This document shows positions 1-5,765 of a DNA stretch of 20,922 nt, piece after piece. The translations under genes and the position numbers were made by a program. The notes under the pieces were generated by a model, which saw only the letters and a list, made by a program, of their open reading frames with translations, was not told the origin of the DNA and did not search any database. Source of the DNA: a virus; the IMG/VR virus record IMGVR_UViG_3300020442_003192, positions 1-20,922 of that record. The stretch is one strand, 5' to 3'. Every line of letters starts with the position of its first letter. The first letter of the stretch is position 1.

Positions 1-188
1 TCGGTGTAGTCGCTGTTGTTCTCAGCGTATAGCAAAAACTCAGGAGTCTTTGGTTTAGTGCTAGGGAATCCGCACTCTACCGTTACCGGCTTGCCTTCCG
101 TGTTACGTTGGCAGTAGCTGCCAGCGTGAGCTTGTACGCTAATGGTGAAGCCGTCGTTACATTCGATTTGGGGATTGAAATTAAACAT
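1..188 (-). CDS. Small phage protein, C-terminus outside window
   Basis: The reading frame starts at an ATG at 188 and is still open at the window edge, so at least 62 residues are visible and the C-terminus is missing. The start is preceded by GAGG eight bases upstream, matching the spacing of its minus-strand neighbours. The N-terminus runs MFNFNPQIECNDGFTISVQA, followed by a second cysteine pair region (SYCQ, VECGFPS) and a proline-rich stretch. Short proteins beginning this way are common among small uncharacterised genes of aquatic phages, to my recollection; no function is known to me. It lies 42 bases downstream of the next gene with no promoter between, so it is probably co-transcribed from the promoter at 496-524. 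Confidence 0.75.
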   Translation of the reverse strand, partial: MFNFNPQIECNDGFTISVQAHAGSYCQRNTEGKPVTVECGFPSTKPKTPEFLLYAENNSDYT

Positions 189-230
189 AGTAAAAACCTC
201 TTTGGTTAGTGTTGTGGTTAGTGGTACGGC

Positions 231-455
231 CTACTCGTTGGCAGTGCCGTACTTCTCGAAGTATCGACGCATAGCGTCTAGCTTCTCTTGTGGTACTTCT
301 ACCACGCTGATAACCTCGCAGCTATCGTAGTGGTCATTGTAGCGAAACACTGTTTCGCCGCTATCGTTTTGCCGTAGTTGGTCACGGCTAACGCTGCGGA
401 ATGTGGTTGGTCGTCCAGTAACTGGGTCGATTGCTTTAACGTCAAATCTTTTCAT
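231..455 (-). CDS. Small hypothetical phage protein (74 aa)
   Basis: A 74-residue protein with no family I recognise. It is charged and has an N-terminal stretch (KAIDPVTGRPTTFRSVSRDQ) and a C-terminal likely helix (EKLDAMRRYFEKYG). Two in-frame ATGs exist, at 461 and 455. The ribosome binding site AAGG lies only two bases from the first but eight bases from the second, the same distance as in neighbouring genes, so 455 is preferred. It is driven by a near-consensus promoter at 496-524. It fits the pattern of small early phage genes that act on host functions, but that role is inference only. Confidence 0.8.
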   Translation of the reverse strand: MKRFDVKAIDPVTGRPTTFRSVSRDQLRQNDSGETVFRYNDHYDSCEVISVVEVPQEKLDAMRRYFEKYGTANE

Positions 456-495
456 TGTCATTACCTTTGTGAAGTGTTGTGTTTGTTATGCTTTA

Positions 496-524
496 AGTAT
501 ATCATACTTATCGGCGTTTGTCAA
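496..524 (-). promoter_or_regulatory. Strong sigma70-type promoter (early class, copy 1)
   Basis: On the minus strand TTGACA (524-519) is separated by exactly 17 bases from TATACT (501-496). The spacer begins AACGCCGATA, which recurs in the two other promoters of this block. Five bases after the -10 box comes CATAACAA, also shared, so transcription probably starts at its first A. It reads into the gene at 231-455 and then the gene at the left edge. Confidence 0.9.
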
Positions 525-533
525 GTGGTTTCT

Positions 534-704
534 TTAACTATTTATGATATTTTGCAAAGTATTTTTCTTATCCCATAATCCTTGGATCTTCCTATAAACA
601 CAGCTTTTGTTGTGCTGTCCTAGTTCGCGTTTCCATTCGTCAAGAGCTTTTTCAATCTGTCGATCTGTCTTGAATAGTTCTAGTTTTGCTTCGTTGCGTG
701 TCAT
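534..704 (-). CDS. Small hypothetical phage protein (56 aa)
   Basis: A 56-codon frame starting ATG at 704, ending TAA at 536-534. AAAGG lies seven bases before the start. The protein begins MTRNEAKLELFKTDRQIEKA and is rich in charged residues in a heptad-like pattern, so it is probably largely helical; it ends near LWDKKNTLQNIINS. I recognise no family. It has its own consensus promoter at 738-766, and its stop lies ten bases before the -35 box of the next promoter, so each small gene here sits in its own promoter cassette. Confidence 0.75.
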   Translation of the reverse strand: MTRNEAKLELFKTDRQIEKALDEWKRELGQHNKSCVYRKIQGLWDKKNTLQNIINS

Positions 705-737
705 GTTGTAACCTTTCGTTTAACTTGTTATGATCTT

Positions 738-766
738 ATTATACCATAAGTATCGGCGTTTGTCAA
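738..766 (-). promoter_or_regulatory. Consensus sigma70 promoter (early class, copy 2)
   Basis: Minus strand TTGACA (766-761), 17-base spacer, TATAAT (743-738): a perfect consensus match, with TATGG just before the -10 box giving an extended -10. The spacer begins AACGCCGATA, and CATAACAA follows five bases after the -10 box, as in the other two copies. It drives the gene at 534-704. Confidence 0.93.
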
Positions 767-775
767 GAGCAAACT

Positions 776-931
776 TTAAGTATTTTTGAAATTTTTCCAT
801 TTATGTTGAACGTAATCGCGGCTACCTTGAACAAGGATCGAGCCGGATGAGGTGACGATCTGTAGCGAGTAATCGCTAGTTTGAACGAGGTGATAATCGC
901 CGTGGTTGTTGGTGTCGATGATAGTTTTCAT
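776..931 (-). CDS. Small hypothetical phage protein (51 aa)
   Basis: A 51-residue frame with ATG at 931, stop TAA at 778-776, and AAGG seven bases before the start. It begins MKTIIDTNNHGDYHLVQTSD and continues with alternating polar and hydrophobic residues (YSLQIVTSSGSILVQGS) typical of a small beta-sheet protein, ending in a basic tail (HKWKNFKN). No family is recognised. A strong promoter of its own lies at 970-997. The end of the gene is only ten bases from the -35 box of the next cassette. Confidence 0.75.
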   Translation of the reverse strand: MKTIIDTNNHGDYHLVQTSDYSLQIVTSSGSILVQGSRDYVQHKWKNFKNT

Positions 932-969
932 TGTTTTACCTTTTGTAGTAGTGTTGTTGTTATGTCTCT

Positions 970-997
970 ATTATACATATATCGGCAGGTTTGTCAA
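970..997 (-). promoter_or_regulatory. Strong sigma70-type promoter (early class, copy 3)
   Basis: Minus strand TTGACA (997-992), 16-base spacer, TATAAT (975-970). The spacer carries GCCGATA as in the other two copies but shifted by a few bases, and ATG directly abuts the -10 box. CATAACAA again follows five bases after the -10 box. It drives the gene at 776-931. Confidence 0.9.
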
Positions 998-1019
998 TAG
1001 CATTTAGCAAAAAAACTAA

Positions 1020-1068
1020 AAAAAAATAAAAAAAACGCCATGCATTTTAGCAGAAAAATTTATGCACG
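1020..1068 (-). terminator. Intrinsic terminator closing the HNH unit
   Basis: On the minus strand CGTGCAT (1068-1062) pairs with ATGCATG (1045-1039) through seven base pairs including one G-T, with a 16-base AU-rich loop. It is followed by GCG and a run of eight T, an A and more T. It begins directly after the TAG that ends the open frame at 1070-1231, where a terminator is expected. The long loop makes it weaker than the terminator at 14393. Confidence 0.55.
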
Positions 1069-1069
1069 C

Positions 1070-1231
1070 CTAGATAAGATACCGGCCTATTGTATCTTCA
1101 GGAAAGAAAGTAACTTGATTGGGTGAAAAAGCCTTGGTGGTGCAGACGCAGTACGGAGCAGGATCTAGGGGTGTCTTACCTAAACCACATAAGTAAGCCG
1201 TAAATAGATTAGTCGGCCCAGTAGCCTCCAC
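1070..1231 (-). pseudogene. Probable C-terminal gene fragment next to HNH gene
   Basis: In a frame shifted relative to the HNH gene, an open stretch runs from a stop at 1238-1240 to TAG at 1072-1070. After the HNH stop it reads TNLFTAYLCGLGKTPLDPAP, then YCVCTTKAFSPNQVTFFPED and TIGRYLI. The mix of Cys, Pro, Gly and aromatic residues looks like real protein. The frame ends exactly where the terminator hairpin begins. There is no convincing start: a GTG at 1231 lacks a properly spaced ribosome binding site. I read it as the 3' end of a gene whose 5' part was cut off or displaced by the HNH insertion. It could also be the second exon of an intron-interrupted gene, or chance. The residue range before the HNH stop is uncertain. 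Confidence 0.4.
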
Positions 1232-1775
1232 CTTTCTTTAGATTCTCTTCAGCCCACAGAGGCTGCAAGTTAGTGTAGTGGAACGCCTTCTTTTGCTCTT
1301 CTAAATCTAATAGATCAAATTGAGCAAGAGGTACGATATGATCTATGTGCCACCCATAAAGACCGTAGTTATCCCAACTCATGCCCTCTTTGAATTGGCC
1401 CTCAATATGCTCCTTTAACTCATTCGCATTGCACCCTACATATTTTAGCGTGCTTAATTTTTTTTCAGAACCCGCCCTCTCAAGAGCCTTCTTGATTCTT
1501 TTTGCTTGAGACTTTCTTACTTTACGTCTGGGATCTGATCTTATCTTTTCCCAATTTTCTTTTTTGTACTGCTTGACACGAGGAAGTAGGCGATGCTTAT
1601 TCTTCTGGTAATATTCCCTATGATATTGCCTCTTCTCTTCATTGCTCCTATATCTTTCCCTTTTTATTTTATTTAGACAATCCCTGCACCTAGATTGCTC
1701 CCTGCACCTGTGGGATGGAGCAAAATTATCTTCAGTTAGGTTCTGTTCACACACGGTACACTTCATTTTTCTCAT
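1209..1775 (-). CDS. HNH homing-type endonuclease (188 aa)
   Basis: This is a DNA-cleaving HNH endonuclease of the kind carried as a selfish gene by many phages. Cys6, Cys9, Cys24, Cys30 and Cys33 form an N-terminal zinc-ribbon-like cluster. A long basic region (about 36-100) likely binds DNA. The C-terminal HNH core has WHIDHIVPL at 142-150, with His143, Asp145 and His146, then HYTNLQPLWAEEN at 166-178 with the conserved asparagines. ATG at 1775 has AAGGA seven bases upstream. It stands between minus-strand early genes and the plus-strand late region. It is flanked on both sides by short open frames in the same orientation, which suggests insertion into a gene. Family members nick or cut cognate DNA to spread by homing; the target here is unknown. 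Confidence 0.9.
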   Translation of the reverse strand: MRKMKCTVCEQNLTEDNFAPSHRCREQSRCRDCLNKIKRERYRSNEEKRQYHREYYQKNKHRLLPRVKQYKKENWEKIRSDPRRKVRKSQAKRIKKALERAGSEKKLSTLKYVGCNANELKEHIEGQFKEGMSWDNYGLYGWHIDHIVPLAQFDLLDLEEQKKAFHYTNLQPLWAEENLKKGGGYWAD

Positions 1776-1797
1776 TTTTATTTCCTTATCTATCTAC

Positions 1798-1832
1798 GGA
1801 CCGAGTCCATTTATACCTATGAAGAATAGGTA
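1798..1832 (-). other. Tandem hairpins in HNH leader
   Basis: Two inverted repeats lie just upstream of the HNH ribosome binding site. TACCTAT / ATAGGTA (1814-1820 and 1826-1832) is a perfect seven-base-pair stem with a five-base loop. GGAC / GTCC (1798-1801 and 1805-1808) is a four-base-pair stem with a three-base loop. Hairpins before free-standing phage homing endonuclease genes often restrain their translation; that this is so here is inference. Confidence 0.5.
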
Positions 1833-1871
1833 CAGGTCAAGTTAGCAAGCAACTAGGACTTCAACACAAAA

Positions 1872-1898
1872 TTATTCTCAACGGCTTGTTATTCTCAA
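1872..1898. repeat. Short direct repeat TTATTCTCAA x2
   Basis: TTATTCTCAA occurs at 1872-1881 and again at 1889-1898, 17 bases apart start to start. It lies in the 129-base gap between the HNH gene and the small frame at 1905-2078, where I see no gene. Its role is unknown; it might be part of a structured RNA or of an insertion boundary. Confidence 0.6.
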
Positions 1899-1904
1899 AG
1901 AGCT

Positions 1905-2078
1905 TCATAGGTTCAGGTTGTCATGGTGGGACATTGCCTGATTTTTCAATTGCCTAGTCTCGGAGTGCTCGGACACTCTCATGTAACTTGCTTGTTCAGA
2001 TGGACTTGGACTCACTACCACAGCCCCATTTAACGGATTTATACGAATATTTTCTGAACTTGAGTACTTTTTGACCAT
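1905..2078 (-). CDS. Small open frame upstream of HNH gene (57 aa)
   Basis: An ATG-to-TGA frame of 57 codons on the same strand as the HNH gene. It begins MVKKYSSSENIRINPLNGAV and continues through VVSPSPSEQASYMRVSEHSE to HHDNLNL. The composition is protein-like, but the ribosome binding site is poor (GCGAG only two bases from the ATG) and no promoter is evident. A -10-like TATAAT at 2100-2105 on this strand has no -35 partner. It may be a genuine small gene, or the 5' part of a gene whose 3' part lies at 1070-1231 with the HNH cassette between. The two pieces together would make about a 100-residue protein. Chance remains possible. Confidence 0.35.
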   Translation of the reverse strand: MVKKYSSSENIRINPLNGAVVVSPSPSEQASYMRVSEHSETRQLKNQAMSHHDNLNL

Positions 2079-2141
2079 TACTCGCTTATATACTATAGGA
2101 TTATACGTATTTTCCCAAAATGGTTTTTGGCATTTTTGCAG

Positions 2142-2158
2142 TTTCTGTGTATTATATC
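2142..2158 (+). promoter_or_regulatory. Late-type -10-only promoter (copy 1)
   Basis: TTTCTGTGTATTATATC matches the T-rich GTGTATaAT motif also found at 9141, 11261 and 14424. The -10-like hexamer TATTAT is at 2150-2155, giving a predicted start near 2162 and a leader of about 30 bases before the ATG at 2192. No -35 box lies at the right distance. It heads the packaging operon, which includes the gp55-like sigma gene. Confidence 0.65.
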
Positions 2159-2191
2159 TGTAGAGAACTTACTTACAGCACGGAGAGACAA

Positions 2192-2350
2192 ATGTCAAAC
2201 AAAGAAGAACCCCAAAAATTAGAATCAGAAATTGTTCTGAAGGCTACAGCCGCCCTACAAGGTGAGGTTGAGCAGGATTTAAAAAAAGAAGACGGATCAT
2301 TAAAGGAACTTATTGAAAATGTCGAGTCAAAAGCAGACGAAGATAACTAA
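2192..2350 (+). CDS. Acidic helical micro-protein (52 aa)
   Basis: First gene of the plus-strand operon. The frame is open upstream to 2120, but a promoter motif lies inside that extension. The ATG at 2192 has GGAGAG seven bases before it, so it is taken as the start. The protein begins MSNKEEPQKLESEIVLKATA, is strongly acidic, and is probably one or two amphipathic helices (LKELIENVESKADEDN at the end). No family is recognised. Its end overlaps the next gene by 32 bases, implying coupled translation. A small scaffold, adaptor or inhibitor role cannot be told from sequence. Confidence 0.7.
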   Translation: MSNKEEPQKLESEIVLKATAALQGEVEQDLKKEDGSLKELIENVESKADEDN

Positions 2351-3086
2351 TTATAGCCTTGCTGTCGGTAAAGTCACCGATGATAAAGGAAAATTCTTAG
2401 TTTTATCTCCTACATCTGAAAATTTACGTAGTAGCAACAGCTATTACCCTGAATTTCCAGAAGAACTCGCCCTAGATAAGGTGGTCCCACTAGATTCTCT
2501 GTTTTTCTACAAGATAGAACAGTATGATTCCAAGCCATTCCCCTCACGAGAGCTGCTAGTATACGAGGAAGGCATAGCAGAACTCAAAAAACAAGGTGTA
2601 GATACTATTTTACAGGTTATCACACCTTTATATTACTATACAAAAGAGAGTGGCAGAAAACCTTGCACAAGAAGAAGTGCTGAATTTGAAAAAAATGGCA
2701 AGGATGTCTTAATAACCACACGTCTACCACAAAATATCACAGATCTCTTTCAATTTAAAGACACTGTGCTATGCTCTGATGGTGAAGGTCGCCCTAATTT
2801 GGTGAATCTAGAAGAAAACACAATGCTTTACCATGACAAAGATGGTATTAATGGGATTACTCTACAAAATCTCCTTCTTAAAAACTATGACTCTTTAATA
2901 ACACAGGGAGATAGATTTGAACTAGCTGGTAAAAGCTCTATTATAATATCTAACTCTTTACGTTTAAAACCTACAAGAAGTCGCCCTGACAATCCCCAAC
3001 CCGGAACTATCGTTTATAATTCGAGAAAAAAAGTTTTTCAAGGATATGACGGCGAATCTTGGAAAACATTGAAGTGGGAGGACTAG
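2319..3086 (+). CDS. Putative fibre-like virion protein (255 aa)
   Basis: The protein ends with a module frequent at the ends of phage fibre and baseplate proteins. LRLKPTRSRPDNPQPGTIVY is followed by a segment with FQGYDGESWKTL, where a short strand, Pro-Gly turn and G-x-x-G-x-x-W pattern recur. The N-terminal part (about 1-190) is unfamiliar, with predicted beta strands and a Cys-rich spot (RKPCTRRS, TVLCSDGEG). No signal peptide or membrane segment is seen. ATG at 2319 is chosen; a TTG at 2313 sits closer to AGGA (five bases rather than eleven), so the start is uncertain by two codons. The gene lies far from the main fibre genes, in the packaging operon, so it may be a neck or whisker-type protein. 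Function is inferred from the C-terminal motif only. Confidence 0.6.
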   Translation: MSSQKQTKITNYSLAVGKVTDDKGKFLVLSPTSENLRSSNSYYPEFPEELALDKVVPLDSLFFYKIEQYDSKPFPSRELLVYEEGIAELKKQGVDTILQVITPLYYYTKESGRKPCTRRSAEFEKNGKDVLITTRLPQNITDLFQFKDTVLCSDGEGRPNLVNLEENTMLYHDKDGINGITLQNLLLKNYDSLITQGDRFELAGKSSIIISNSLRLKPTRSRPDNPQPGTIVYNSRKKVFQGYDGESWKTLKWED

Positions 3087-3092
3087 TTTAGT

Positions 3093-3608
3093 ATGAAAAT
3101 CCCAAAGGGAATGACAGAAGATCAGGTAATAAAACAAATAGAGAAGGTTTGTAATAGAATATCACCCAAGTATACCTTTTATGGATATACAGTTGATGAC
3201 CTAAAACAAGAATCTTTTATTATTTGCATGGAAGCCCTCCATAGATATGATGAATCTCGCCCTCTTGAGAATTTTCTCAGTGTTAACCTATCTAACAGGC
3301 TCAAAAACTTCGTGCGAGACAATCATTACTTTGCGGGTGATAGCGAAGACAGAATAAAACTGATGCAACCGGCACAATTGGAGTATGAAAACAACATAGT
3401 AGACGAAGATAATCCTTATACAACATCTTACGAAGATATTGAACTGAGGGAAATGGCTAGATTAATAAATGAGCACATGCCTGCGGACACACGAATGGAC
3501 TATCTTAAGATGATTAACGATGTTTATATTACTAAGCAGAAAAAAGAAGACATCATAGAGATTATCATGGAGATTTTAGAGGAGCACGGATATAATGAAG
3601 AAGGGTAG
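3093..3608 (+). CDS. gp55-like late-transcription sigma factor
   Basis: A 171-residue protein, close in size to T4 gp55 (185 aa), the small sigma factor that steers host RNA polymerase to late promoters. Residues about 29-78 resemble sigma70 region 2: YGYTVDDLKQESFIICMEAL, then the HRYDESRP turn and a helix with NFLSVNLSNRLKNFVRD. This follows the region-2 plan D-L-x-Q-E ... A-L-x-x-[FY]-D ... Y/F-L-x-x-x-L-x-x-x-x-x-x-x-x-R. Region 4, which reads the -35 box, is not visible; the C-terminal half is acidic and helical. A sigma lacking region 4 fits the -10-only promoters at 2142, 9141, 11261 and 14424. In T4 such a factor also needs a sliding clamp and gp33, neither present in this window. GGAGG lies upstream. 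The call rests on motif likeness, without a search. Confidence 0.65.
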   Translation: MKIPKGMTEDQVIKQIEKVCNRISPKYTFYGYTVDDLKQESFIICMEALHRYDESRPLENFLSVNLSNRLKNFVRDNHYFAGDSEDRIKLMQPAQLEYENNIVDEDNPYTTSYEDIELREMARLINEHMPADTRMDYLKMINDVYITKQKKEDIIEIIMEILEEHGYNEEG

Positions 3609-4407
3609 AATCTCCAAAGACGAAGAAAATTGGATCAAAAACAATCTAGATCTCGGTTTGGAACCAATTGCAACCGAACTAGACCGAGATCCAGACAGCG
3701 TGCTCGGTTTTATAAAGAAAAAAGTAGCAAAAAACGAGCTTGACCGCCCAATTTGGATGGAAGAGCCTGAAGGATTAGAAAAAGCCAAGTATGATTTAAC
3801 CTTTAGACCATACTGGCTGGAATTACAACAGCAATTTACTGAAGATGAACTTAAATTGTTCCAATACCATTGGGCAAGAATTATCTCACAGTTTAAAGAT
3901 GACGTTATACCAACGGAAGAGCTACAAGTAGTTGACTTAATCAAGCTTGAATTATTAATGAATAGGGCACTTAAGCATAATAAAGAGAACCTAGAGCAGG
4001 TTTCGGCTTTAGAAGCCCTCATAGCCGAGGAGAGGCAACGCGATCCAGATCAGGTAGATCGAGACGCATTGTTTAATATGGAGCGTCAGGTGGCGTCTCT
4101 GAAGGCCTCAACGGAATCCCTGAACAAGGACTACAGGGAACTACAGACTAAGAAAAATTCTATGTTAAAAGAAATGAAAGCAACTAGGGAGCAAAGAGTC
4201 AAAAGACTCGAAGACAGCAAACAGAATTTTGTTTCATGGCTAGCTTACTTGGTATCCAATCCTGATGTCGCAAAGACGTATGGTGAAGAGATGGAAAAGA
4301 TGCGAATGGCCATGAACAAAGAAAAAGAGAGACTTGCAAAATTTCATAAATACACAGACGAGATGGTGGATCAACCATTTTTAACCCCAGATACAGTTGA
4401 AGACTAA
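3595..4407 (+). CDS. HTH and coiled-coil protein, candidate small terminase
   Basis: The first 45 residues look like a Myb/homeodomain-type helix-turn-helix (ISKDEENWIKNNLDLGLEPI followed by ATELDRDPDSVLGFIKKK). A central segment has FRPYWLELQQQFTEDELKLF. A long charged coiled coil covers about 125-255 (leucine/isoleucine heptads, many Glu and Lys). HTH plus oligomerising helices is the architecture of small terminase subunits, which recognise phage DNA and regulate the large subunit. The gene is in the same operon as the large terminase, though four genes and the gmd insertion lie between. It overlaps the sigma gene by 14 bases. Alternatives are a transcription regulator or a scaffold. I could not match it to a named family. 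Confidence 0.45.
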   Translation: MKKGRISKDEENWIKNNLDLGLEPIATELDRDPDSVLGFIKKKVAKNELDRPIWMEEPEGLEKAKYDLTFRPYWLELQQQFTEDELKLFQYHWARIISQFKDDVIPTEELQVVDLIKLELLMNRALKHNKENLEQVSALEALIAEERQRDPDQVDRDALFNMERQVASLKASTESLNKDYRELQTKKNSMLKEMKATREQRVKRLEDSKQNFVSWLAYLVSNPDVAKTYGEEMEKMRMAMNKEKERLAKFHKYTDEMVDQPFLTPDTVED

Positions 4408-4419
4408 AGGAAGGAACAG

Positions 4420-5514
4420 ATGAAAAAAGCTATCATTTTTGGTGTCACCGGTCAAGACGGAAGCCATCTAGCTGATTTGCTGCTACTCAAAGATTATTTA
4501 GTGCTAGGAGTAGCTAGAAGAACTAGCACCGACAATACAAACAGAATTAAACATCTCGAAGAGAATCCAAATTTTCGATTAATTCAAGGAGATATCACTG
4601 ACTCCTTCAGTATTTTAAGAATCCTAACAGAACACGCAGACGTAGATGAAATCTACAATCTAGCAGCTCAATCTCATGTCGCTGTATCATTTAAGCAACC
4701 TGCTTTGACTTGGGACATTACAGGCAAAGGGTGTCTTAATATCCTTCAGAGCATCGTTGATCTTAAAATGGACAACGTAAAGTTTTACCAAGCAAGCTCT
4801 AGTGAGATGTTTGGTAGAAATTACGACGAGAGAACTTCTGAAGGTGATTTCGACAGCAAGCTACCTGTTGAAAAATATCAAGACGAAGAAACAAAGTTCT
4901 TACCTCAAAGCCCCTATGCGATAGCAAAATGTGCCGCACACCACATGACGAGACTTTTTAGAGAGGGGTACAACGTTCACGCAAGTGCGGGAATCTTGTT
5001 TAATCACGAAGGACCAAGAAGAGGCGAGACATTTGTTACACGTAAAATTACAAAATGGATTGGAGAGTTTGTAGAATGGCTCGAAAATCTAAATATAAAA
5101 CATACTGATATCTCAGAAACCTGCAAGGAAGGCGATTTGTTATTTGCCTCTGGGGTTCAGTACAGTTTTCCAAAGCTGCGTCTAGGTAACTTGGAAGCTT
5201 TTAGAGATTGGGGGTATGCAGGAGATTACGTGGAAGCCATGTGGATGATGCTCCAGCAGGAAAGCCCAGATGATTATGTCATTTGCACTGGTGAAACCCA
5301 TACCATTCGCGAGTTTCTAGACGTAGCATTTAAACATATAGGTATTGACGATTGGTCTGACCTAGTTGTCCAAGATCCAGAATTTTACAGACCTGCCGAA
5401 GTAGATTATCTCAGAGGCTGCAACAGCAAAGCAAAGGAAAAATTAAAGTGGACTCCTGCGAATTCTTTTGAGGATCTTGTTAAAATGATGGTTGATCACG
5501 ACGTAAGAGAATAA
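4420..5514 (+). CDS. gmd: GDP-mannose 4,6-dehydratase
   Basis: Converts GDP-D-mannose to GDP-4-dehydro-6-deoxy-D-mannose in the cytoplasm, the entry step to GDP-fucose, rhamnose and perosamine sugars. The Rossmann NADP-binding motif GVTGQDG is at 8-14. The catalytic set is Ser127 (Thr in E. coli Gmd) and Glu129 in SSSEMFG, with Tyr166 and Lys170 in YAIAK. The substrate segment NHEGPRRGETFVTRKI is at 195-210, and FRDWGYAGDY at 261-270 and FYRPAEVDYL near the C-terminus are family hallmarks. Compared with E. coli Gmd there is extra sequence before the YxxxK helix (about 135-160) and at about 220-252, and a shortened stretch of about 30 residues before FYRPAEV. Good ribosome binding site (AAGGAAGG). 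It is a host-derived metabolic gene sitting inside the packaging operon, probably altering host surface glycans or virion sugars. Confidence 0.95.
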   Translation: MKKAIIFGVTGQDGSHLADLLLLKDYLVLGVARRTSTDNTNRIKHLEENPNFRLIQGDITDSFSILRILTEHADVDEIYNLAAQSHVAVSFKQPALTWDITGKGCLNILQSIVDLKMDNVKFYQASSSEMFGRNYDERTSEGDFDSKLPVEKYQDEETKFLPQSPYAIAKCAAHHMTRLFREGYNVHASAGILFNHEGPRRGETFVTRKITKWIGEFVEWLENLNIKHTDISETCKEGDLLFASGVQYSFPKLRLGNLEAFRDWGYAGDYVEAMWMMLQQESPDDYVICTGETHTIREFLDVAFKHIGIDDWSDLVVQDPEFYRPAEVDYLRGCNSKAKEKLKWTPANSFEDLVKMMVDHDVRE

Positions 5515-5765
5515 TGAAAATTTACAAAGTTTCAATGGACTTGACACTGGTAATGACAAGCCTTAAAAGTTTTAGATTGCAAGAGTATAACTCTGAAAAC
5601 CCGACAATTTTTGTAGAAGCAAACGATCCCGACGAAGCATGTTACTTGGCTTATCATCAACTAGGACAAATAATACTAAAACAAGATTCATCAAAGAAGT
5701 CTACGCTACTTGTAAAAGAGTTGTTTCACGATATAAGAATTAAGAAGATAACGGTGCCGCAATGA
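5514..5765 (+). CDS. Small hypothetical protein (83 aa)
   Basis: No family recognised. The protein is a likely alpha/beta fold: MKIYKVSMDLTLVMTSLKSF gives N-terminal strands, and VEANDPDEACYLAYHQLGQI is a strand-loop-helix typical of small proteins in which an Asp/Glu-Ala step caps a helix. The C-terminus is basic (HDIRIKKITVPQ). Its ATG shares one base with the gmd stop (TAATG) and its stop overlaps the next ATG (ATGA), so it is translationally coupled on both sides. Nothing shows a functional tie to gmd or to the nucleases. Confidence 0.75.
   Translation: MKIYKVSMDLTLVMTSLKSFRLQEYNSENPTIFVEANDPDEACYLAYHQLGQIILKQDSSKKSTLLVKELFHDIRIKKITVPQ

Noticed and set aside
1076-1098. Perfect seven-base-pair hairpin AAGATAC / GTATCTT as a terminator
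   Set aside because: No T-run follows on either strand, and it lies within the protein-like open stretch at 1070-1231. The hairpin beside it at 1020-1068 fits better.
2071-2099. TTGACC with TATAGG 17 bases later as a sigma70 promoter
   Set aside because: The -10 box is poor, and a better motif shared with three other late units lies just downstream at 2142.
1905-2100. Possible tRNA or group I intron core on the minus strand
   Set aside because: GAGACTAGG and CCTAGTTGC could pair as a P7-like helix, but P3, P4 and a proper 3' P7 element could not be placed. No cloverleaf could be built. Left as a search suggestion only.
2120-2191. Upstream extension of the 52-residue protein
   Set aside because: It would place the promoter motif at 2142 inside the gene, and the internal ATG at 2192 has a good ribosome binding site.
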